Positions 40,191 through 45,728 of a stretch of 45,728 bases of DNA are shown here, one piece after another. The stretch lies in assembly GCF_011038795.1 (NCBI RefSeq), contig NZ_JAAKDU010000015.1, forward strand, positions 1-45,728. Direction: 5' to 3'. Source of the DNA: Streptococcus tangpeifui (GTDB taxonomy: Bacteria > Bacillota > Bacilli > Lactobacillales > Streptococcaceae). The notes under the pieces are model-generated. The model made no database searches. It saw only the letters and a list, made by a program, of their open reading frames with translations, and was not told where the DNA came from. The translations under genes were made by a program, and so were the position numbers. Within the stretch, counting starts at the first letter, position 1. Every line of letters starts with the position of its first letter.

Positions 40191-40475
40191 TGCTTTGGTA
40201 ACGATATCAGATATTCCAATTATAAAGCCAGTCTAAAACGTAAATTTCTTAAGAATTTACTGTCGCCTTTACCTATACCTAAGAAAAACTACCAGGGTTC
40301 TACTGCCTAATCTATTACTGTTTTTAGTAAGATAATTACTTTTTTCTAATTTATCGATAAATCTTCTAAAAGATTCGTTTTATTTTACATAACGATTGCT
40401 GCTATCTAACATTTTTTAATCAATCTTGAAAAAAACTAAAAAATATAATAAAATGAACCTATATTAACAGATGAG

Positions 40476-40503
40476 TTGGTACCACTATATCTATTAGTAT
40501 AAA
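40476..40503 (+). promoter_or_regulatory. Candidate promoter of the 40530 bacteriocin gene
   Basis: TTGGTA (40476-40481) and TATAAA (40498-40503) are 16 bases apart. A competing pair (TTGAAA near 40425 with TAAAAT 17 bases on) lies further upstream. Confidence 0.4.
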
Positions 40504-40529
40504 CTATTAACAAATTTAAGGAGAATTTT

Positions 40530-40811
40530 ATGAATTCATTAGCATTTGAAGATTTTGAAGTCGCAACTACAGATAGCCTTTCTGAGATAGAAGCAGGCGG
40601 AGTCCTTTTAGGTGTTTTAGGAGCAGTAGGCGGTGGAGTTGGTGGCTTCTTCACAGGCGGGGTTGCTGGAGCAGCTGCTGGAACAATAACTTTGCCAATC
40701 GTTGGAACAATTTCAGGGGCTGCAGCTGGAGCTATCGGTGGAGCAGCAACTGGCGCCGTTACTGGTGGTTTAGCTGGAGCCGGTGTTAACACTTGGGGTA
40801 AATGGATCTAA
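40530..40811 (+). CDS. Class II bacteriocin precursor with double-glycine leader, GxxxG-rich
   Basis: The 93-residue precursor has a leader of 24 residues (AFEDFEVATTDSLSEIEAGG, close to the leader at 4843). The predicted mature peptide of 69 residues is almost entirely Gly/Ala/Val/Thr with many GxxxG patterns (GAVGGGVGGFF, GAAAGAIGGAA) and ends NTWGKWI. This is the style of unmodified two-peptide (class IIb) or Blp/Nlm-type pore formers. AAGGAG lies seven bases before the ATG. A 56-residue membrane protein gene follows after 25 bases, the expected place for immunity. No intact partner peptide is present; decayed ones lie downstream. The exporter at 43425 is the likely processing and export machine. 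Confidence 0.9.
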   Translation: MNSLAFEDFEVATTDSLSEIEAGGVLLGVLGAVGGGVGGFFTGGVAGAAAGTITLPIVGTISGAAAGAIGGAATGAVTGGLAGAGVNTWGKWI

Positions 40812-40836
40812 TCTACCCTAAGAAAAGGAGATGCGT

Positions 40837-41007
40837 ATGTTGTCACCTAAGTTATGCTGGTTTGTTTTAGCTAGCTATCCTATCATGTTACTTATTCCTA
40901 TGCTATTTCCACAGATAAAAAATATTAAGCTTATCGTATTTTCTATACTATTGGTAGAAAATTTACTGGTAATAGCCCTTTATTTAAAAGGTAAGTATTA
41001 CAGCTAA
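40837..41007 (+). CDS. Small hydrophobic immunity protein candidate
   Basis: The 56-residue product begins MLSPKLCWFVLASYPIMLLI and has two membrane segments (about 7-24 and 31-50), ending KGKYYS. AAAAGGAG lies six bases before the ATG at 40837; an in-frame ATG at 40831 touches the ribosome site. The segment LFPQIKNIKLIVFSILL and LVIALYLKGKYY lines up with LFPNNKIRLFIYALL and LVIAYLFLKNRYF in the gene at 42946, so they are one family, each next to a bacteriocin or bacteriocin remnant. Immunity is inferred from this context and size, not from a known motif. Confidence 0.7.
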   Translation: MLSPKLCWFVLASYPIMLLIPMLFPQIKNIKLIVFSILLVENLLVIALYLKGKYYS

Positions 41008-41080
41008 TTAGGTATGTTTCATGGGTGCTTCAGCACTTGTTCCTCTACTTTCTAATAGCTTAACTACTGCTATATAAGCA

Positions 41081-41120
41081 TAGAATCCGATTTTAAGCGT
41101 GCAAGAATCGGATTTTTTTG
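41081..41120 (+). terminator. Terminator of the 40530-41007 unit (copy 2)
   Basis: Same block as 40151-40190 with one substitution; 11-bp stem with one G-U pair and TTTTTTT. The next 230 bases hold only a possible 15-codon frame (41274-41321, MYSTSIRLKYCLNKI) behind a G-rich ribosome-like site, of doubtful meaning. Confidence 0.9.
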
Positions 41121-41354
41121 GCTCTTTGTCAACTGTAGTGGGTGATGAAAACAGGTGGACTATAGAGAATTCTAATAAAAAGTAGATAAACAGGAGTTAA
41201 ATTATAAGCTTATTTGACAAAAGGTTATTCTATCAGTTAAACTAGCGGAAAAAATTTAAGGGGGGATAAATTAATGTATTCCACAAGTATCAGGCTGAAA
41301 TACTGCTTAAATAAAATATGATGATGGATTCATTAATAAAGGAGATTTTATTTT

Positions 41355-41516
41355 ATGTCAAAGATTTCAGCCGTTCTAATATTACTTGGTGTTTTTATGT
41401 TGGCATTTGTCTCTTCTCATACCAAAAGTTCTAATGTAAAAATTGCTTGTTTTGCAATTTTGTTTCTCGTAGCTATTTATACCGTAGGAGATTTAATATA
41501 TTCGTTTCTAACTTAA
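41355..41516 (+). CDS. Small two-segment membrane protein, possible orphan immunity protein
   Basis: The 53-residue frame begins MSKISAVLILLGVFMLAFVS and contains two hydrophobic segments (about 5-20 and 30-52) with a short polar link (SHTKSSNVK). AAAGGAG lies 12 bases before the ATG, a long distance. Size and topology fit bacteriocin immunity proteins, and it lies inside a run of bacteriocin remnants, but it does not clearly match the 40837/42946 family. No intact bacteriocin precedes it. Confidence 0.5.
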   Translation: MSKISAVLILLGVFMLAFVSSHTKSSNVKIACFAILFLVAIYTVGDLIYSFLT

Positions 41517-41686
41517 AATTAAACTTTATAAATTAGTCTTTAAGATCATAGACTCTTTATCAGAAAATAATAATGGATATGATAGTGTTAGCCATCTACA
41601 CCATTTTATTTACATAAGTAGTTACTACCCTGTTTCCATCATGGTGCCAGAGTAATTTAAAAGGTGACTGATTCAGTGAGTTGACT

Positions 41687-41863
41687 ATTGAAAGTTCTAT
41701 TGGCGGAGGTATTGGATCTGAACTTGGAAATTCAATTTATATATTCGGTACGCCATCTGAGATAAGGATATCAATATGGAATGCCTTATCTTGAAAACGA
41801 TTGGCTGGTTTAGTATCAGCTAGTTATCTTGGAGCTAGCGTCAATAAAGGTGGCCTCCTTTAA
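41687..41863 (+). pseudogene. Decayed class II bacteriocin gene
   Basis: One frame gives IESSIGGGIGSELGNSIY, then a shifted frame gives LAGLVSASYLGASVNKGGLL and a stop. Together these look like the Gly-rich mature part of a class II bacteriocin, broken by frameshift and stop. No leader or ribosome site is left upstream. Confidence 0.5.
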
Positions 41864-41923
41864 ATGTTAGATGTACCTAATATGTGAGAATAGCTATATA
41901 ATTTATCAAAAGTAAGGACTAAA

Positions 41924-42092
41924 ATGAAAACACCAATTGATATCATTAATGCAATAGTTATTATTGCTATGTTTTTTTAGCTGATCAAGGACTTAAAAGT
42001 ATTAAATCAAAAAAATTAGATTTTGTGTTTCAGGTTCTTTACTGCTCTATTTGATTGTGATGGCGATATATTATTATTTACATAACAGATAA
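41924..42092 (+). pseudogene. Decayed small membrane (immunity-like) gene
   Basis: The start MKTPIDIINAIVIIAMFF is followed by a stop. A second frame gives ADQGLKSIKSKKLDFVFQVL and a third GSLLLYLIVMAIYYYLHNR before a TAA. Read in sequence, the three pieces make one two-segment membrane protein of about 55 residues, the size of an immunity protein, destroyed by two frameshifts. Confidence 0.5.
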
Positions 42093-42246
42093 TTTTACAC
42101 GAATTATCAGAATTTTTTTGGCGACATGTCATCTTTGTTTTTCTTTAGTTAAAACCTCCTTAAAGTTATTGCCAACTGAGAATAATTGCGCTAAACTAAC
42201 CACCGTTAATTTATATTAGCAAATGCAAAATTAAAGGAGAATTGTT

Positions 42247-42442
42247 ATGAACACAGTAGCATTCATTGGACGCGACGGTTTTTGATAACTTTGAACGCAG
42301 CTGACAAGAGTTGCCTAGCTGGTATTGAAGCTGGGGCGAGTTTGTTGATGCTACCGCTGAAAGAGCTTGGACGGGTGCAATAGGTAGTGGTATTGCAGTA
42401 GCAGTCGAAGGTGCTGCATCATATTTGATTACGTGTGATTAG
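42247..42442 (+). pseudogene. Decayed double-glycine bacteriocin gene
   Basis: AAAGGAGAA precedes an ATG giving MNTVAF, as in intact leaders. After frameshifts the pieces DNFE, KSCLAGIEAG (leader end) and EFVDATAERAWTGAIGSGIA appear, ending AASYLITCD and a stop. Order and spacing match a leader plus Gly-rich core, so it is a recent pseudogene. Confidence 0.6.
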
Positions 42443-42446
42443 GAAT

Positions 42447-42539
42447 ATGAAATATATTATTATTGGTATTATTGCTTTTATATCAGTCATTGTACTAGCT
42501 GTAATTTTTTATAAATTAGGTATTATAAAATTTAAATAA
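42447..42539 (+). CDS. 30-residue single-segment membrane peptide
   Basis: The frame begins MKYIIIGIIAFISVIVLAVI and is nearly all hydrophobic, ending with a basic tail (IIKFK). It starts five bases after the decayed bacteriocin gene. It resembles the 27-residue frame at 42670 (both MKYI, then I/A/V with Ile-Ser-Ala/Val-Ile-Val). It may be an immunity peptide or a remnant; the ribosome site is weak. Confidence 0.35.
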   Translation: MKYIIIGIIAFISVIVLAVIFYKLGIIKFK

Positions 42540-42559
42540 CTGTACAATAATTAACTTTT

Positions 42560-42661
42560 ATGGAATATTCCTCTCCTTGTTATGTAGCTGGCGCAATTTT
42601 AGGCGGTATTGGTGGTGCCGTTGTAAACGGAAGTTGGTATTTAATAAAGGGAGGCGACTGA
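42560..42661 (+). pseudogene. Bacteriocin core fragment without leader
   Basis: The 33-residue frame contains CYVAGAILGGIGGAVVNGSW and ends LIKGGD. This is a typical class II Gly-rich core, but no double-glycine leader and no ribosome site precede it, so it is a 5'-truncated remnant. Confidence 0.5.
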
Positions 42662-42669
42662 GAATAATT

Positions 42670-42753
42670 ATGAAGTATATTGTGCTTATGATCATCGGTG
42701 CTATATCAGCAATTGTAGGACGAATTATTTTAGAAAAAATAAGGAAAAGATAA
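42670..42753 (+). CDS. 27-residue single-segment membrane peptide
   Basis: The peptide begins MKYIVLMIIGAISAIVGRII and ends in a basic tail (LEKIRKR). It lies eight bases after the bacteriocin fragment and GGGAGGCGAC is some 12 bases upstream. It is similar to the frame at 42447, suggesting a duplicated bacteriocin plus small membrane peptide pair. Confidence 0.4.
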   Translation: MKYIVLMIIGAISAIVGRIILEKIRKR

Positions 42754-42833
42754 AACATAGTAAGAAAGTGGTGAGGAAGCTTCTTCTATCGGATATTTTT
42801 CACTACTTTTATTGCTTGTCTTTCCAAATCAGA

Positions 42834-42935
42834 AGGGAGCGGTTTACTTCTTGGTGTTGCTGGCATCGTTGTAGGCGGTATTACCTTTGGGGTCCTTGGT
42901 ATGCCAGTGCATCTGTTGGTACATGGAGGCTGTGA
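42834..42935 (+). pseudogene. Bacteriocin core fragment with frameshift
   Basis: SGLLLGVAGIVVGGITFGVL is a GxxxG-rich core. In the next frame it continues YASASVGTWRL and a TGA at 42933, which abuts the ribosome site of the following gene. The leader is missing and a one-base shift at about 42900 breaks the frame. Confidence 0.5.
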
Positions 42936-42945
42936 GGTATACAGG

Positions 42946-43176
42946 ATGCAGTTTCCTAGGTTTACTAACATGATTATAAGAGGTATACTGATATTTCCGA
43001 TTCTACTAGTTTTGTTTCCCAATAATAAAATAAGACTTTTCATTTATGCATTACTTATAGCTAATGCTCTAGTGATTGCTTATCTTTTTTTGAAAAATAG
43101 ATATTTTATCAATAAAATTGATTTGCCCCTTTTCCACTCTGGTGTCGAAATCTTTTATATCCACTCCCTAACGTAA
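42946..43176 (+). CDS. Small membrane protein, immunity family of 40837
   Basis: The 76-residue frame begins MQFPRFTNMIIRGILIFPIL, with two membrane segments (about 9-24 and 32-49), followed by a polar tail. LFPNNKIRLFIYALLIANAL and VIAYLFLKNRYF align with the candidate immunity protein at 40837. GAGG lies nine bases before the ATG at 42946. An alternative ATG at 42970 would start just before the first membrane segment. The frame is open further upstream into the bacteriocin remnant, but that is the result of the frameshift there. The C-terminal tail (IDLPLFHSG onward) has no match in the 40837 product and may be an extension through a lost stop. Confidence 0.55.
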   Translation: MQFPRFTNMIIRGILIFPILLVLFPNNKIRLFIYALLIANALVIAYLFLKNRYFINKIDLPLFHSGVEIFYIHSLT

Positions 43177-43424
43177 GAAAAATTGACCTCGCCTACGACT
43201 CTGTGAATTAGATAAATGCCCTAGAAGCTTTGATGCTTCGCTGTCTATTTTCTAAAATTCTTTGAGTCTCTAAACAGCTTAGCGACATGAAGAAACTTCG
43301 GTCGAAAATACAGAAGTTTCGCAATTAGTAAAGTGCATAGCTAACTATCATAGTAGTTGGCGTAGTAGAGCAAGGTAGAAATACCTTAGCAATACTCTGC
43401 ACTTGTATCTTTGGAAGGAATCTT
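43177..43424 (+). other. Leader region of the second exporter
   Basis: No gene is seen. Inverted repeats include GAAACTTC/GAAGTTTC (about 43300-43325) and a larger imperfect fold between GTGCATAG and CTCTGCAC (about 43333-43402) holding AAGGTA/TACCTT. GGAAGGAATCTT lies right before the exporter ATG. Confidence 0.4.
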
Positions 43425-45728
43425 ATGAAACAAGAACAAGTCACTTATATTATTTTAATTGTAGCGCTTGTCATAGCAATTAATATTATTTTAGAGGCTG
43501 TCAGACGCTACTTTAGATCCAGAGGAGCAGCTCCTGTTTCTCAATCCGCAGCTAAAGCTTCTGGCTCCTCCAGCCTATTTTTCCGCAGACGCTACAAGCT
43601 TGTTCCTCAGGTTGACACCAGGGACTGTGGGCCGGCGGCCTTGGCTTCAGTAGCTAAGCACTATGGTTCTGACTATTCTCTGGCACATCTGCGGGAATTA
43701 TCTCAGACAGATAAGCAGGGAACAACTGCTCTGGGGCTGGTGGAAGCCGCTAAGGCTATCGGTTTTGAAACCCGCTCCATTAAAGCTGACATGAGCCTTT
43801 TTGACTACACAGATTTAACCTATCCTTTTATCGTTCATGTGCTCAAGAATAAGCGTCTCCAGCATTATTATGTGGTTTATGCCAATGAAAAGGACAGCCT
43901 GATTATCGGAGACCCCGATCCCAATGTCAAGGTCACTCGCCTGTCTAAAAAGGACTTTCAGGAGGAGTGGACAGGGCTGGCAATCTTTTTGGCGCCGACT
44001 CCAAGCTATCAGCCTAAGAAGGATGAGAAAAACGGTCTGATGAGCTTCGTCCCAATTATTCTGCGGCAAAAGGCACTGCTGACCTATATCATCCTAGCCA
44101 GTCTGATTGTCACCCTGATTGATATTGTTGGCTCTTACTACTTACAAGGGATGCTGGATGAATACATTCCAGACCAACTGATTTCGACTCTGGGGATTAT
44201 CACTATTGGGTTGATCATCACCTATATCATCCAACAGCTGATGAGCTTTGCCAAGGAATACTTGCTCAATGTTCTCAGTTTGCGTCTGGTCATCGATGTC
44301 ATTCTTTCTTATATCAAGCATATCTTTACCCTCCCTATGTCCTTCTTTGCGACGAGGCGGACCGGTGAGATTACCTCCCGTTTTTCTGATGCCAATCAGA
44401 TTATTAATGCCGTAGCGTCCACCATCTTCTCAATTTTCTTAGATGTGACTATGCTATTGGTAGTCGGTGGGGTTCTTTTGGTGCAAAATAACCACCTCTT
44501 CCTTTTGACCTTGCTGTCCATCCCGATTTATGCCATTATCATCACGGCCTTCCTCAAGCCTTTTGAAAAGATGAATCATGAGGTCATGGAAGCCAATGCT
44601 GTGGTATCATCTTCTATCATTGAAGATATTAACGGGATGGAAACCATCAAATCTTTGACCAGCGAAACCAATCGTTATCAAAATATCGATGGGGAATTTG
44701 TCGATTACTTGGAGAAAAATTTCAGGCTCCAGAAGATGAATGCCATTCAAACCTCGCTTAAGAGCGGTGCCAAGCTCATTCTCAATGTAGTTATCCTCTG
44801 GTACGGGGCTCAGTTAGTTATGGATGGTAAGATTTCTGTCGGGCAACTGATTACCTTTAACGCCCTCTTATCTTATTTCCAAAATCCGATTGAAAATATT
44901 ATCAGCCTGCAAACCAAGCTCCAATCAGCCCGCGTGGCTAATACCCGTCTTAATGAGGTTTATCTGGTGGAGTCCGAGTTTGAAAATGATGGTGAGCTCT
45001 CTGAAGACAGCTTCTTAGATGGGGATATTTCCTTTGAAAAATTGTCCTACAAGTATGGCTATGGCCGTGATACGCTGTCAGATATCAACCTGACCATAGC
45101 GAAGGGCTCTAAAATCAGCTTAGTTGGACCATCCGGTTCCGGTAAGACAACCTTAGCGAAGATGATGGTCAACTTCTATGAGCCCAATCGCGGGATCGCT
45201 CGGATCAATGGTTACGACCTCAAGGTTATTGATAAGACAGCCCTGCGGCAGCACATCAGCTACCTTCCTCAACAGGCTTATGTTTTTAGTGGGACCATCA
45301 TGGACAACCTGACCTTGGGAGCCAAGGAAGGTACAACTCAGGAAGATATTATCCGAGCTTGTGAACTCGCTGAGATCCGCTCAGATATTGAACAAATGCC
45401 TCTGGGGTATCAGACCGAACTGTCTGATGGTGCAGGTGTCTCTGGCGGTCAGAAGCAGCGGATTGCCCTAGCTCGTGCTCTTTTGACTCAGGCTCCGGTT
45501 TTGATATTGGATGAGGCTACCAGCAGTTTGGATGTTCTGACGGAAAAGAAAATTGTCGATAACCTCATGGCCATGACCGATAAGACGATTATTTTTGTGG
45601 CGCACCGCCTGAGTATTGCGCAGCGGACAGAGCGTATTATTGTGATGGATCAAGGAAAGATTGTAGAGACCGGTAGCCATAAGGAACTGTTGGCGAATAA
45701 AGGCTTCTATTACACACTGTTTAACTAA
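43425..45728 (+). CDS. Bacteriocin peptidase-exporter (C39 peptidase, ABC permease, ATPase), second copy
   Basis: The 767-residue protein cleaves double-glycine leaders and exports the peptides. It has an extra N-terminal membrane segment (about 7-26), a polar linker, the C39 peptidase (Cys68 in TRDCGPAAL, His in QHYYVVYA, Asp in GDPDPN), six membrane segments (about 204-465), and the ATPase with GPSGSGKT, VSGGQ, VLILDEATSSLD and VAHRLS. It is collinear with the exporter at 5741. The last 270 residues are identical in protein apart from nothing I can see, while the first two thirds are clearly diverged. Codon use here is even along the gene, so this looks like the donor of the shared tract. 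The stop codon is the last base of the window, so the downstream context is unknown. Confidence 0.93.
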   Translation: MKQEQVTYIILIVALVIAINIILEAVRRYFRSRGAAPVSQSAAKASGSSSLFFRRRYKLVPQVDTRDCGPAALASVAKHYGSDYSLAHLRELSQTDKQGTTALGLVEAAKAIGFETRSIKADMSLFDYTDLTYPFIVHVLKNKRLQHYYVVYANEKDSLIIGDPDPNVKVTRLSKKDFQEEWTGLAIFLAPTPSYQPKKDEKNGLMSFVPIILRQKALLTYIILASLIVTLIDIVGSYYLQGMLDEYIPDQLISTLGIITIGLIITYIIQQLMSFAKEYLLNVLSLRLVIDVILSYIKHIFTLPMSFFATRRTGEITSRFSDANQIINAVASTIFSIFLDVTMLLVVGGVLLVQNNHLFLLTLLSIPIYAIIITAFLKPFEKMNHEVMEANAVVSSSIIEDINGMETIKSLTSETNRYQNIDGEFVDYLEKNFRLQKMNAIQTSLKSGAKLILNVVILWYGAQLVMDGKISVGQLITFNALLSYFQNPIENIISLQTKLQSARVANTRLNEVYLVESEFENDGELSEDSFLDGDISFEKLSYKYGYGRDTLSDINLTIAKGSKISLVGPSGSGKTTLAKMMVNFYEPNRGIARINGYDLKVIDKTALRQHISYLPQQAYVFSGTIMDNLTLGAKEGTTQEDIIRACELAEIRSDIEQMPLGYQTELSDGAGVSGGQKQRIALARALLTQAPVLILDEATSSLDVLTEKKIVDNLMAMTDKTIIFVAHRLSIAQRTERIIVMDQGKIVETGSHKELLANKGFYYTLFN
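44919..45728 (+). repeat. 810-bp near-identical tract shared with 7223-8032
   Basis: Partner of the tract in the first exporter, in direct orientation about 37.7 kb apart. The window ends exactly where the similarity ends at the stop codon, which may mean that a contig broke at this repeat. Confidence 0.92.

Noticed and set aside
42786..43043. 85-codon minus-strand frame near the second exporter
   Set aside because: It is the antisense of the bacteriocin remnant and the immunity-like gene, and has no start signals.

Overview
The window is low-GC Firmicutes DNA and reads as a chromosomal segment of a mutans-group Streptococcus. The reasons are the gene order serS-manO-(bacteriocin/exporter)-manNML, tsaE-GNAT-brpA, hit/ecsAB-ccrZ-trmB, rimP-nusA-rnpM-ylxQ-infB-rbfA and copYAZ, a MutY without its iron-sulfur cysteines, and ComA/NlmT-type peptidase-exporters. 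No replicon-level mobile element is visible.

Layout. 1-525: copy 1 of a hairpin-rich modular repeat. 526-1882: an unrecognised gene and an AlkD-like DNA repair gene. 2040-2645: an unusual class IIa (pediocin-box) bacteriocin gene. 2666-4690 (minus): serS with a T-box leader, and manO1 with its own promoter. 4843-8032: a second double-glycine peptide gene and a peptidase-exporter whose 3' third is almost identical to that of a second exporter at the window's end. 8362-15540 (minus): two complete mannose-type PTS operons (manLMN and manLMN-manO), separated by 1 kb holding copy 2 of the modular repeat. 15709-20697: Cof-type phosphatase, purine permease, tsaE, GNAT, brpA. 20819-24972: hit and a small anchored protein, divergent from ecsAB, then ccrZ-trmB. 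25087-31113: tRNA-Ser(GGA) and the rimP-nusA-rnpM-ylxQ-infB-rbfA translation/transcription operon. 31508-36817: nucleotidyltransferase, copper operon copYAZ, thioredoxin and a zinc alcohol dehydrogenase. 36826-39373: yjdF with a structured leader, a frameshifted membrane gene, and mutY.

The most striking part is 39419-40190. A consensus sigma-A promoter with a near-perfect CcpA (cre) site in its spacer precedes four tandem micro-ORFs of 15-27 codons. Each has RYKNGD at exactly residues 8-13, encoded with different synonymous codons, so the peptides are under selection although too short for routine gene calling. A strong terminator closes the unit. I do not recognise the family. It is followed by a class II bacteriocin gene with a small membrane immunity candidate, then about 1.6 kb of decayed bacteriocin and immunity genes, and finally the second exporter, whose stop codon is the last base of the window.

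How the genes fit together. Class IIa bacteriocins use ManM/ManN of the mannose PTS as receptor. Here such a gene, double-glycine peptides, two exporters and two man operons share one neighbourhood, so bacteriocin production and receptor variation may have evolved together. No two-component regulator, HlyD-like accessory protein or class IIa immunity gene is present in the window. All assignments come from reading motifs and gene order; no database search was run.
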